From an uncultured Halocynthiibacter sp. (GTDB lineage Bacteria; Pseudomonadota; Alphaproteobacteria; Rhodobacterales; Rhodobacteraceae), in contig CANNCD010000001.1 in the NCBI GenBank assembly GCA_947503035.1, positions 620,001-684,000 of the forward strand: DNA of 64,000 bases. Direction: 5' to 3'. Below, one piece after another: positions 46,656 to 55,459 of the stretch. Both the position numbers and the translations under genes were made by a program. A model generated the notes under the pieces. The model searched no databases. It saw nothing but the letters and a program-made list of their open reading frames with translations, and was not told the DNA's origin. Numbering within the stretch: the first letter of the stretch is position 1; the number at the start of each line of letters is the position of its first letter.

Positions 46656-47672
46656 ATGACAAAAAAATTCACATCACACAGGCGCAAACTTGCGTGGCTG
46701 CTTGGATTCACCCTGTTGACCGCCTGTGCGGAAACAAAAATTGTGCCCAGCACGCCGCAAACCTTCACTGGCGGAGAGGCGATCGCCACGCGAAATGCAC
46801 AGTATATGCCCCTGAGTTCGTTCGAAAAACGCAAGCACAAGATCAATATCGCGGTCTATGACTTCCCTGATTTGACGGGCGCAAATGCCTCAAACGACAA
46901 GTTCGCAGATTTTTCAAAAGCCGTCACTCAGGGCGCCGATGCTTTGGTCATGGGGGCATTGACCGACGTCGGACAAGGGACATGGTTCCGCGTCCTAGAA
47001 CGTCGTTTCAACGATGCCGTTCTGAACGAACGCCGTATTGTGCAAAGTCAAGAAATCGAGCGTAAACAACGTGTTCACACCGCCCAAGAACGCGCACGTA
47101 TTTCATTGGCCCAAGACAATGTGAATGCCGAGTATCAGCACAATTTGGCAATCCTTGAACGTGACTATCGCGAATTCTCCAAGGCAGGGAGATTGCCGCA
47201 GGGGTATCCAGACAGAGAAACCGCGTTGGCAAATTTGGCCAAACATCGCGACGGCGAGCTGCGAAAAATTGAGCCAGAGAAATCGTTTTCTGCCGCATCG
47301 GGACCTGCACCGGTTGGTGCTTTGACAACCGCGAAATACCTCGTGACGGGGGCGATTGTTGCCTATGACACGAACACCGACTCTGGCGGCACCGGTCTGC
47401 GGATCGCGAACATCGGATACAGACAAGAGCGGCGCAAAGACATCATCACAGTAAATCTGCGCATCGTCGATGTTGGGACGGGTGAAGTTCTTGCAAACGA
47501 AACCGTCACCCAAACAGTTTTCTCTATTCGAAAACAAGGGGATACGTTGAACTATGTGACGCTAAACACGGTGTTAGAGTTTGAATCTGGTCTCGTGATA
47601 AATGAGCCCGCGACCTTTGCATTGGACGCGGCCATTCGGGTCGCTTTGTCGGATGCGCTGCAAGAGTTATAG
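46656..47672 (+). CDS. csgG: CsgG-type curli secretion channel with a large insertion
   Basis: CsgG is the nonameric outer-membrane lipoprotein channel of type VIII secretion. A lipoprotein signal ends at Cys24 (LLTAC). Matching family parts are INIAVYDFPDLTG, ALTDVGQGTWFRVLERRFNDAVLNERRIV, LTTAKYLVTGAIVAYDTNTDSGG, ITVNLRIVDVGTGEVLANETV and the late LEFESGLVINEPATFALDAAI. E. coli CsgG has 277 residues; this one has 338. The extra 70-odd residues (about 137-215) fall between NERRIV and LTTAKYL, are highly charged and helical, and should project into the periplasm. It starts 1 nt after csgF and is the last gene of the locus. Confidence 0.92.
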   Translation: MTKKFTSHRRKLAWLLGFTLLTACAETKIVPSTPQTFTGGEAIATRNAQYMPLSSFEKRKHKINIAVYDFPDLTGANASNDKFADFSKAVTQGADALVMGALTDVGQGTWFRVLERRFNDAVLNERRIVQSQEIERKQRVHTAQERARISLAQDNVNAEYQHNLAILERDYREFSKAGRLPQGYPDRETALANLAKHRDGELRKIEPEKSFSAASGPAPVGALTTAKYLVTGAIVAYDTNTDSGGTGLRIANIGYRQERRKDIITVNLRIVDVGTGEVLANETVTQTVFSIRKQGDTLNYVTLNTVLEFESGLVINEPATFALDAAIRVALSDALQEL

Positions 47673-48086
47673 AACAGGGTAACCGGCTTCCCGCTCACCA
47701 CCATCTTGACCGAGACCTCTCTGGCTCTCGGTCAAATCGACCTGACCGCCACCGGTATCCGCAGGGAAAACCGCGTTTTGGTAACAACATCGGTCGTGTG
47801 CCCAAGGTCGCACGAACGGCTGCTCTGGGCCGGATAGACGGCCAAAAGACGGGATTGTGGTCGATCTCTCCCCTTGCCCGCTCCCTGCTTGAACAGATCT
47901 CTCAGCACTCTCAACGCGCCTGCGCCCCAGAGGATAAGAGGGCGTGCGGTATTTGTGACGGGGAAGGTATTGCGCCGATCGGTTTCGACGAATGGGAACG
48001 CATCATTGTGCATAACCACAAAATCCGACTGGCTGTTGAACCCCAAGGGGTGCCGAACGGGTGCCAAGACTTAAAGGAAGAGTAAG
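47673..48086. other. 414-nt region between csgG and tRNA-Ser
   Basis: There is no recognisable gene. Open frames exist on both strands (47798-48085 plus, 47732-48067 minus), but they mirror each other, lack convincing ribosome-binding sites and match no family known to me. I see no good terminator directly after csgG. The stretch could be decayed DNA left by a rearrangement. Confidence 0.45.
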
Positions 48087-48115
48087 TGGCGGACAGACAG
48101 GGATTCGAACCCTGG
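48086..48115 (-). repeat. Right arm of the tRNA-Ser inverted repeat
   Basis: This is the 3' part of tRNA-Ser(GGA) and pairs in inverted orientation with 43961-43990 with one mismatch in 30. Homologous recombination between the arms would invert the 4.1-kb curli segment. Confidence 0.85.
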
Positions 48116-48176
48116 AGACGGTCTCCCGCCTACACACTTTCCAGGCGTGCGCCTTCGACCACTCGGCCACCTGTCC
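48087..48176 (-). tRNA. tRNA-Ser (anticodon GGA)
   Basis: A 90-nt class II tRNA with acceptor GGACAGG/CTGTCC, a long variable arm, and anticodon stem CACGC/GTGTG around loop CTGGAAA, giving anticodon GGA for UCC and UCU codons. CCA is encoded. It faces tRNA-Ser(CGA) across the curli locus. Confidence 0.95.
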
Positions 48177-48530
48177 ACTGCGCGGTGTTTACCCCGATCC
48201 AAGCACGGGATGCAAGGGGCGAAATCATGTTTTTTCATTTTTTCTGAAAATAGATTTTTCAAAGCGAAATCAGGGGCATGTCGGCAGAGAATTCACTCAA
48301 TCTGGCGTTGCACATCTCATTGCGCGCGCGACTTGCCAAAACTTCTGTGTGACTTTGACCGAACGACACCACCGCCCGATCCGATACCTTCGGAGCAAGC
48401 CCCCGTTTCAGGTTACGCCTTAAACGCCGCGATAAAATCGGCTGAACCGTGATGACCAAGCAACCGCGCCAGCCTTCTCAGGACATCGTTACCGCGCCCA
48501 ACGAGGGGTCGGAATGCGATGCACCCGCCC
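48177..48530. other. 354-nt region without a recognisable gene
   Basis: This lies upstream of tRNA-Ser(GGA) and must contain its promoter. Short open frames have no ribosome-binding site and no family resemblance. No repeat or strong hairpin stood out. Confidence 0.45.
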
Positions 48531-49268
48531 CTAGGACATCAAATGAAGGTTCACGCGGCGGTTTGAGGCGCCTTTGTTTTCGACTTTGCCCAGACGGATT
48601 TCGCCGATCTCGTGGGTGTTGGCCACGTGGGTGCCGCCGCAGGGTTGCAGGTCGACCTGTGTATCGGGCGGGCCAATGCGCACCAGACGCACCTGCCCTG
48701 TGCCGGTCGGTGGCTGGACCGACATGGTTTTCACCAATTCGGGGCGCGCGGCCAGTTCGTCGTCGGTGATCGTGCTTTCAGTAACCGGAAGGCCCAGCCC
48801 GATCAGACGGTTCATCGCAGCCTCGAGTTCGGCCTTTTCACCCGGGGCGCGTTCCATCAGGAAATCGAGCCGCCCTTTTTCGGTGCCGATCTGGCCGCCG
48901 GTGACGGGTTTGGGGATGACGACCGACAACAGATGCAACGCTGTGTGCACCCGCATATGTTTGTGACGCCGTTCCCAGTTGATGTGTTGCGTCACGCGCG
49001 CACCCACGGGCGGTAGGGCCACAGGTTCCGCCGGAATAAGCACCGCTGCGAACTCGGCTGTCTTCATACAGGTCGCGATTTCGATCCGCCCACCGGACCA
49101 TTCAATCGCCCCGCTGTCGCCAGGTTGCCCGCCAGATGTGGGATAAAACAAGGTCTGATCCAACACCAAACCGCCCTCTTCCGTGATGGCGATGACCTCG
49201 GCCTCGGCGTCGCGTTGATAGGCGTTTTTGCGAAATAGGAATACTTGTTCGGCGGTCTTAACTTTCAT
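48531..49268 (-). CDS. alaX: AlaX-type alanyl-tRNA editing protein
   Basis: AlaX is a free-standing editing domain that hydrolyses mischarged Ser-tRNA(Ala) or Gly-tRNA(Ala). The 245-aa protein has FRKNAYQRDAEAEV, LDQTLFYPTSGGQPGDSG, the zinc/catalytic HxxxH-type segment MRVHTALHLLSVV and DLQPCGGTHVANTHEIG with the third and fourth ligands (C-x3-H). These mark an AlaX-II/large type with an N-terminal glycine-rich barrel. The ATG overlaps the stop of the channel gene by 11 nt; the upstream frame is not homologous. Confidence 0.92.
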   Translation of the reverse strand: MKVKTAEQVFLFRKNAYQRDAEAEVIAITEEGGLVLDQTLFYPTSGGQPGDSGAIEWSGGRIEIATCMKTAEFAAVLIPAEPVALPPVGARVTQHINWERRHKHMRVHTALHLLSVVIPKPVTGGQIGTEKGRLDFLMERAPGEKAELEAAMNRLIGLGLPVTESTITDDELAARPELVKTMSVQPPTGTGQVRLVRIGPPDTQVDLQPCGGTHVANTHEIGEIRLGKVENKGASNRRVNLHLMS

Positions 49269-51612
49269 CTTTTGCTCCGGCAAGGGTCTCGGGATTGCGC
49301 AGCCACAGGTCCCTCTGTGCAAATGGAATTTCAATATCTTCGGCAACGAATTTTTCTGCAATGGCGTGACAGATATCTGATTTTACGCTCAGAATCCAGT
49401 TCACATCCCGCAGGATCATCCGAATTTCGAAATCAAGCGAGTCCGCCCCGAACCCTTTGAAATAGACATTCGGCGCAGGGTTCACGACCACCATCGGGTG
49501 GGCCTCGGCGATCTCTTGCAACAGCTTTTCGACGCGGCGCGTGTCGGTGCCATAAGCCACGCCCACAGGCACGATCAAACGGCCCGATGCATTGCCACGG
49601 GTCCAGTTGATCACCGTCCCAGACACAAGATCGCCGTTCGGGACAATCACATCGGTGCGATCAAAGGTTTCGATACGGGTCGAGCGCACCGAGATGTCCT
49701 TGACGATACCCATGTGACTGCCGACTTCGATCCAGTCGCCCTCGGAAATGGGGCGTTCGATCAACAAAATGATGCCGGACACGAAATTCGACACGATGTT
49801 CTGAAGACCAAAACCGATCCCAACCGACAGGGCACCGGCGACAATCGCAAGCGACGAAAGATCGATCCCCGCCGTAGTGATCGCGATCACCGCCGCAAGG
49901 AAAACACCGATATAGCCAAGCCCCGAGATCACCGCGTTTTGCGCGCCGATCTCCATCTTGGTCTTCGGCAAGATCGAGGTCCGCAACCCGCTTTGGGCCA
50001 GACGGGTCGCAAAATAGCCAATGGCAAACACAGCGGCAAAAGTAATGAATTCGGTCGGCGAAATGCGGGTATCACCAATCGAGAACCCCTCGCGCATCCG
50101 CACCCAAAGTTCGGCCAATGTATCCGCGCGCACGCCCCAGGCCACCGCGATAAATGGCGTGGCCAAAACGAAAATCCCAACCCCAACCAATGTCGGCCAC
50201 AACGCATTTGACGCGTCGCTGATCGATTGACCGCTTAGAAGGGCATAGATCTGGGTGCCCACATTGCGCAGCACAAAGACCACCCCCAAAATGCCAAGCG
50301 TCGTGATCCCCGGAAACAAAAGCCCCGCAGCCCCGTTGCTATATCCAACCGCCGCCAAAATCGGGCTAAGGGCGGACACGACCAGCAATGCTCGCCCGCC
50401 AAGCGCAAACAACGCATCACGCACCGAGCGATCAACATCGCCCCCGCGCCCTTCTTTGGCGCGGTCCAGCGCAAAATGGCCAATGCGAAACACGAACAAG
50501 GCCGACACGAGGATGATCGGGAACATCAAAACGGCAAAGACACCGTCCGACAGATCCTCATAGCCGTGATAGGCGCGCAGAGACTGAACCAAGCCAAGCG
50601 ACACCCCAAGAGAGGAGACAATCACCCTGCCCTGAGCGCGCGATTGCGTGTTTAAACGTGGCGGAATAACCGCCAGCGCATCACGCGGGAACAGTTGCCC
50701 TCCGAGCCAACGCGCCGCCAGAAATAGGATCGCGATCATGGCGATATTGTCGACGATCAAAACACCGCGCACACCGAACAAGCCGGTGTTCAATACCGCC
50801 TCTTTCAGAACAAACGCACCGGCGATGGGCAAAATCCCCATGGCGAATGTCGCGCCGATCCGCGCGATCAAGGTGGTCGTGTGTCCCGACGTCGCCGGAA
50901 GCCGCGCCACCGCGGATGTCATCCAAAACCGCCCGCGCGACAACAATACCAATGCGAAGATCACATAAAGCAACAATGCCGGAATAGATTTGTAAAAACT
51001 GCTGCGCGACAGGTCATTGCTCCATGCGCCGCGCGTTTCGGTCACGGCCGCGTCCTTGAACCGAGTGAGCGCACCCCATGTCTGACCCCAAAGCGACGGG
51101 GTCAGCGGGCTTGGCCCCAGTTGAACAAGGGTTTGGGTTTGACGATCGCGGATCAGCAGGTCGATTTCACCAATGATCCCATCGGCACGTTCAAAGGCCT
51201 CTTGGGCCTGAATGACGGGGGCACGCAGGGCGGCCAGTTGCGCGTTGAGTTCCGCGCGCCGTTCGGTGATGGCAATGGACTCCCCGTCGACCGGCTCAAT
51301 GCCAACGACGTCGATTTGGGATGTGACGGTTTCGATGCGCGATGCGTTGGTGTCTTGGGCATCCAGAAACTGATCGCGCCACGCGGACATTTCACCGCGC
51401 AATTGTTCAAAGGCAACGGTGGATGCCCGCGCCGCCGATACCGCGTTTTCGACGCGGGTGGCAACGGTGTCCCATGCGTCGTAATCAACCTCGACCGATT
51501 GACCGGTCAGGGCCGACGACAGGGCCACGCCTTGGGCATGGGCCACGCCAATGCCGCCCATCATCCAGACGCCAAAACAGACGAAGGTGATTAGGCGAAC
51601 CAGCTGCAACAT
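49258..51612 (-). CDS. MscS/MscK-type mechanosensitive channel with DUF3772 region
   Basis: The 784-aa protein has a signal peptide (ending HAQG), a periplasmic coiled-coil region with DUF3772 (about 40-200) and about ten membrane spans. At the C-terminus it carries the MscS domain: pore helix VAGALSVGIGFGLQNIVSNFVSGIILLIERP, beta domain GIVKDISVRSTRIETFDRTDVIVPN. The pore motif GFGLQNIVSNF is diagnostic. It protects against osmotic down-shock. It starts one base inside the cysK stop and overlaps alaX, so it is part of one operon with trgA-trgB-cysK. Confidence 0.92.
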   Translation of the reverse strand: MLQLVRLITFVCFGVWMMGGIGVAHAQGVALSSALTGQSVEVDYDAWDTVATRVENAVSAARASTVAFEQLRGEMSAWRDQFLDAQDTNASRIETVTSQIDVVGIEPVDGESIAITERRAELNAQLAALRAPVIQAQEAFERADGIIGEIDLLIRDRQTQTLVQLGPSPLTPSLWGQTWGALTRFKDAAVTETRGAWSNDLSRSSFYKSIPALLLYVIFALVLLSRGRFWMTSAVARLPATSGHTTTLIARIGATFAMGILPIAGAFVLKEAVLNTGLFGVRGVLIVDNIAMIAILFLAARWLGGQLFPRDALAVIPPRLNTQSRAQGRVIVSSLGVSLGLVQSLRAYHGYEDLSDGVFAVLMFPIILVSALFVFRIGHFALDRAKEGRGGDVDRSVRDALFALGGRALLVVSALSPILAAVGYSNGAAGLLFPGITTLGILGVVFVLRNVGTQIYALLSGQSISDASNALWPTLVGVGIFVLATPFIAVAWGVRADTLAELWVRMREGFSIGDTRISPTEFITFAAVFAIGYFATRLAQSGLRTSILPKTKMEIGAQNAVISGLGYIGVFLAAVIAITTAGIDLSSLAIVAGALSVGIGFGLQNIVSNFVSGIILLIERPISEGDWIEVGSHMGIVKDISVRSTRIETFDRTDVIVPNGDLVSGTVINWTRGNASGRLIVPVGVAYGTDTRRVEKLLQEIAEAHPMVVVNPAPNVYFKGFGADSLDFEIRMILRDVNWILSVKSDICHAIAEKFVAEDIEIPFAQRDLWLRNPETLAGAKDES

Positions 51613-52649
51613 CAGTCTTCGAACACACCGGGGATGGAACGTGGCGACGCATCAAGCCATTCTGGAACCGGCAGGTTCTTGCTGCGCAAGAAGTCTGGGT
51701 TAAAGACTTTGGATTGGTAGCGTGTGCCGTAATCACACAGGATCGTCACGATGGTGTGGCCCGGCCCCATGGCACGTGCCATTTCCATCGCACCCGCAAC
51801 GTTAATCGCGGTTGAGCCACCAAGACAGAGACCCTCTTTGATCTGAAGATCGAAAATAATCGGCAAGGCGTCGGCGTCGTGGATGTTGAACGCATAGTCG
51901 ACTGTCAAACCCTTGAGGTTTTCGGTGATGCGCCCCTGCCCGATGCCCTCGGCAATCGAGGACCCGTCGGTCGCGCCAACCTCGCCGTTGGCATAGTAAT
52001 TATAAAGACCCGCGCCGTCCGGATCGGCGATCCCGATCTTCACGTCACCGCGTTCGCGCAATGCCGTTGCAACACCGGCCAATGTACCGCCAGACCCGCA
52101 GGCACAGATAAAGCCATCAACGCCGCCAGATGTCTGTTCCCAGATTTCTGGACCCGTGGTTTCGATATGCGCCTGACGGTTTGCAACGTTGTCGAACTGG
52201 TTCGCCCAGATCGCGCCATTTGGTTCGGTTTTGGCAAGTTCGTCCGCCAAGCGTTTGGAATAACGCACGTAATTGTTCGGATTCTTATACGGCACCGCAG
52301 GCACCTGAACCAATTCGGCACCGGCCAAACGGATCATATCCTTTTTCTCTTGGCTTTGAGTTTCCGGAATTACGATCACGGTTTTAAACCCAAGAGCCGC
52401 CCCCACAAGCGCCAGACCAATACCGGTGTTGCCCGCGGTACCTTCGACGATTGTTCCGCCCGGTTTCAATAGGCCGCGTTTCACCGCATCCTGAATGATA
52501 TAAAGCGCGGCACGGTCTTTGACAGACTGGCCGGGGTTCATGAATTCAGCCTTGCCGTAGATGTCACAACCGGTGGCCGCAGAGGGGCCATTCAAACGGA
52601 TCAATGGGGTGTTGCCGATGGTGTCCGGCAGGTCTTTATGAATACGCAT
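51612..52649 (-). CDS. cysK: Cysteine synthase A
   Basis: This PLP enzyme makes cysteine from O-acetylserine and sulfide. The 345-aa protein has the PLP lysine in NPGQSVKDRAALYII, the substrate loop EGTAGNTGIGLAL and the phosphate-binding GSGGTLAGV. The first is a slight variant (NPGQSVKDR) of the common NP-x-S-x-KDR, and with the EGTAGNTG loop this is the type linked to tellurite resistance in Rhodobacter. trgB and trgA are just upstream, as in the R. sphaeroides trgAB-cysK locus. Confidence 0.94.
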   Translation of the reverse strand: MRIHKDLPDTIGNTPLIRLNGPSAATGCDIYGKAEFMNPGQSVKDRAALYIIQDAVKRGLLKPGGTIVEGTAGNTGIGLALVGAALGFKTVIVIPETQSQEKKDMIRLAGAELVQVPAVPYKNPNNYVRYSKRLADELAKTEPNGAIWANQFDNVANRQAHIETTGPEIWEQTSGGVDGFICACGSGGTLAGVATALRERGDVKIGIADPDGAGLYNYYANGEVGATDGSSIAEGIGQGRITENLKGLTVDYAFNIHDADALPIIFDLQIKEGLCLGGSTAINVAGAMEMARAMGPGHTIVTILCDYGTRYQSKVFNPDFLRSKNLPVPEWLDASPRSIPGVFED

Positions 52650-52701
52650 TGCGGGTTCGCCTTTATTGTTCCCTCATATCTATGAGGACGCGCGCGGAAA
52701 C

Positions 52702-53796
52702 TCAAGCGCCTCGGCGCAACTCTGTGCGTTTCTGTTGAAGCCAAAGTGCCGAAATCAACAGGGGACCATTCAAAATCTCGCCCTTGTCTGCCATTTCCAT
52801 AAGGGTGGCAAAGGGGATGATGTGGCTTTGAATATCTTCGTCTTCTTCGGCAAGACCACCGACACCGGCCAAATCATCGGGCAAATCGGCGATCCCCACA
52901 TAGGAATAGAGGTATTCGGAAATCCCACCCGGTGACGGGTAATATCCCCCAACCGAATGGAGATCACGGAATGTCACCCCCGCCTCTTCGAACCCCTCAC
53001 GGTGGGCGGTTTGTTCGGGGGTTTCCCCCGCATCCATCCGCCCCGCGATGGGTTCGATACACCATGGCGCACGGTCGCCACGTGCCAACATGCCAACGCG
53101 GAACTGTTCCACCAACATCACCACATCGCGCACAGGGTCATAGGGCAGAACCGTCACCGCATCCGCCATAAGGAACACGCCACGAATGACCGGTTCGCTC
53201 ATCCCGCCGTTGAATTTTCGATGGCGCAGATGATATTCGGCCACGGCAAAGAATTCGTTATATGGCTCATCGCGGCGGATCACGTCAATGTCGGACGGAT
53301 CGCGCACCAGATGGTCACGCTGGGTCACGGCCTGTGCGCGGGCGGCGGCGCGGGCATAGATTGGGCCAAACCGGCGCACGACTTCGCTTGCCGGAACACG
53401 CCCGTAAAACCGCATGATTTCCTCGGCTGCAAAACAGGCAATCGCGCCCCAAACACCCTGCCATTCGGATAACGACCACGGCGCGCCGAGGTCCTGTTCT
53501 ATCTCGGATTTGTATACCAAGGCATCGCTGCCATCGGTCAAAACCACGGGTACTAGATCATAAGAAAAGCCGCCCTCGTAAAACGAAATCCGATCAAGGT
53601 CATCTTCGGACAGGGTAAACACTTCGCCCTGCGCCACCGCGCCGATCTCTTCAATTATGGTTGGATATTGCGCCCCATCGACCCAATAGGCACGGTGATC
53701 ATCCACCGATGCCGCCTGCCCCGCAATGTCATGGCCCAATACGACCGCACGCAGGGGCGCATGCAACAGCGACCCGTACAAGAATACTGTTTTCAC
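52702..53796 (-). CDS. trgB: TrgB: gamma-glutamylcyclotransferase-like domain fused to Nudix hydrolase
   Basis: The 364-aa protein combines an N-terminal AIG2/GGCT-like domain (YGSLLHAPLRAVVLG, about 1-115) with a Nudix domain of ADP-ribose pyrophosphatase type. The Nudix box (residues about 252-274) is complete: G-x5-E-x7-R-E-x2-E-E-x-G-V. TrgB of Rhodobacter sphaeroides, which contributes to tellurite resistance, has this kind of sequence. The mechanism is unknown. It overlaps trgA by 4 nt and is 53 nt from cysK. Confidence 0.85.
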   Translation of the reverse strand: MKTVFLYGSLLHAPLRAVVLGHDIAGQAASVDDHRAYWVDGAQYPTIIEEIGAVAQGEVFTLSEDDLDRISFYEGGFSYDLVPVVLTDGSDALVYKSEIEQDLGAPWSLSEWQGVWGAIACFAAEEIMRFYGRVPASEVVRRFGPIYARAAARAQAVTQRDHLVRDPSDIDVIRRDEPYNEFFAVAEYHLRHRKFNGGMSEPVIRGVFLMADAVTVLPYDPVRDVVMLVEQFRVGMLARGDRAPWCIEPIAGRMDAGETPEQTAHREGFEEAGVTFRDLHSVGGYYPSPGGISEYLYSYVGIADLPDDLAGVGGLAEEDEDIQSHIIPFATLMEMADKGEILNGPLLISALWLQQKRTELRRGA

Positions 53797-54236
53797 TCGC
53801 CGAACCGCCGATTAACCCATTCAATAAACAAACCACCAAGGCCGCCGCCGACCAAAACCGCACCGATCACCGGCGGGGTCAACACGATCGGCAACCAATC
53901 GACACAGATCTGGAACACATTCACGACCGCCTCGACCGGACCGTCATAGCGGCCACGCATCGAGAACTTGATCATTTCGGCGAAGGCAAAGAAAAACGTC
54001 GACACAACCGTGATACAAAAGGCAATCGTGATCCCCGATCCCAGCGACACCGAATAGGCGTCGTGGAACCGATTTTTAGCCATGGTCCAACCGAGATAAG
54101 CCGCGACCAACAGGTTCACGATGGTGAAATATTTGACCGGACGCCCCTCGGGCATGGTCACCTTCATGGTTTCCGACACCCAAAGAGCAAGGGCCGTGAA
54201 CACCAAGAGAGATGCGAGCTTACCAACTGTAGGCAT
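53793..54236 (-). CDS. trgA: TrgA-family membrane protein (tellurite resistance)
   Basis: The 147-aa inner-membrane protein begins MPTVGKLASLLVFTALALWV and has four hydrophobic segments, the last at LTPPVIGAVLVGGGLGGLFIEWV. It matches the TrgA family described from Rhodobacter sphaeroides, where trgAB and cysK support high-level tellurite resistance. The ATG is chosen because AAAGGA lies 8 nt before it. It is translationally coupled to trgB (ATGA). The physiological function beyond oxyanion tolerance is unknown. Confidence 0.82.
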   Translation of the reverse strand: MPTVGKLASLLVFTALALWVSETMKVTMPEGRPVKYFTIVNLLVAAYLGWTMAKNRFHDAYSVSLGSGITIAFCITVVSTFFFAFAEMIKFSMRGRYDGPVEAVVNVFQICVDWLPIVLTPPVIGAVLVGGGLGGLFIEWVNRRFGE

Positions 54237-54316
54237 TGAGTTTTCCTTTATCGCAGTCATCACTGCTCATGGGGATTTACCCTATGATATCGCGTTTGCG
54301 AAACGACGCAAGGGGG

Positions 54317-55306
54317 CTATGCGTTGACATCTACCACGACGCGGCCGCGTATCCGTCCGGCCAAAATATCCTGTCCCAACTGCGGCACATCCCCAAGGGT
54401 CGCGGGCACGATCATCCCCTCAAGCAAGCCCATCGGGACGTCTTTGACGACGCGCTCCCATGCGGCTTTGCGGGCGTCAAACGGTTGCATCACGCTATCG
54501 ATCCCCAAGAGATTCACGCCGCGCAGAAGGAACGGAATGACCGTCGCGGGCAACCCTGCCCCCGCCGCCAATCCGACCGCCGCGACCGACGTGCCGTATT
54601 TCATCTGGCCCAGAACCCGCGCCAACATCGCGCCGCCCGCCGCATCAATACAGCCGGCCCATGTCTCGGCCTCAAGCGGCTGTTTGACGGTTTCGGCGAT
54701 GGTATCGCGCATCACGATTTGCGACGCGCCCAGCCCACGCAGATAATCCTCGGTTTCGGGGCGGCCCGTCACACAGGCCACATCATATCCGCAATTGGCA
54801 AGCGTGGCCGTCGCGACCGACCCAACACCACCGGCGGCGCCCGTCACCAAAACCGGCCCGTTGTCCCGCGTCAGCCCCTGTTTTTCGAGCGCAATGATCG
54901 ACAGAACCGCCGTAAGGCCCGCAGTCCCAACCGCCATCGCCGCCCGTGGCGTCAACCCATCGGGCAATGGCACCAGCCAGTCCGCGTTCACCCGCGCCTT
55001 TTGCGCCAACCCGCCCCAGTGCGTTTCGCCAACGCGCCAACCGGTCAGAACGACCTTGTCGCCGGCCTTGTATCGAGGGTCGTTGCTTTCTTCGACGGTG
55101 CCTGCGAAATCGATACCGGGAACATGGGGATAGTTGCGCACCAAACGCCCCGTCCCAGAAAGACACATTCCGTCTTTGTAATTCACTGTGCTGTATTCAA
55201 TGGCTACAACCACGTCACCTGCGGGCAGATCATCCACGCTGATCTCGCGGATTTGGGCGGATGTGTCACCGGTTTCGGATTTATCTACGACGATGGCCTT
55301 AAACAT
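54317..55306 (-). CDS. acuI: Acryloyl-CoA reductase (AcuI), MDR family
   Basis: AcuI is an NADPH-dependent zinc-free medium-chain reductase that turns toxic acryloyl-CoA into propionyl-CoA, important in DMSP breakdown by marine alphaproteobacteria. The 329-aa protein has STVNYKDGMCLSGTGRLVRNYPHVPGIDFAGTV near the N-terminus in family form and the Rossmann motif VTGAAGGVGSVATATLANCGYDV. YhdH of E. coli is the close relative. Neither dmdA nor a DMSP lyase gene is nearby. The start follows GAGGGAGAG. Confidence 0.87.
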   Translation of the reverse strand: MFKAIVVDKSETGDTSAQIREISVDDLPAGDVVVAIEYSTVNYKDGMCLSGTGRLVRNYPHVPGIDFAGTVEESNDPRYKAGDKVVLTGWRVGETHWGGLAQKARVNADWLVPLPDGLTPRAAMAVGTAGLTAVLSIIALEKQGLTRDNGPVLVTGAAGGVGSVATATLANCGYDVACVTGRPETEDYLRGLGASQIVMRDTIAETVKQPLEAETWAGCIDAAGGAMLARVLGQMKYGTSVAAVGLAAGAGLPATVIPFLLRGVNLLGIDSVMQPFDARKAAWERVVKDVPMGLLEGMIVPATLGDVPQLGQDILAGRIRGRVVVDVNA

Positions 55307-55396
55307 TGCTCTCTCCCTCAATGTTATTGGGCCTCCTCAGACCCGTTTAGGGCAGTTTGTGACCAAACGGACAAAAGAGCAATAGCCGTGAAACGC

Positions 55397-55425
55397 AAAA
55401 TGGCGCCCCAAAATAAGGGCGCCAT
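55397..55425 (-). terminator. Terminator of the VWA-Hint gene
   Basis: On minus, ATGGCGCCC and GGGCGCCAT form a 9-bp stem with a 7-8-nt loop followed by TTTT, 35 nt after the stop. Confidence 0.85.
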
Positions 55426-55459
55426 TCCATATTTGTTATCAATAGGTTGCAGCGCAAAC

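Noticed and set aside
47732-48085. Open frames on both strands after csgG, considered as CsgE or a transposase remnant
   Set aside because: No signal peptide, no cysteine pattern or DDE motif; the frames mirror each other and match nothing known.
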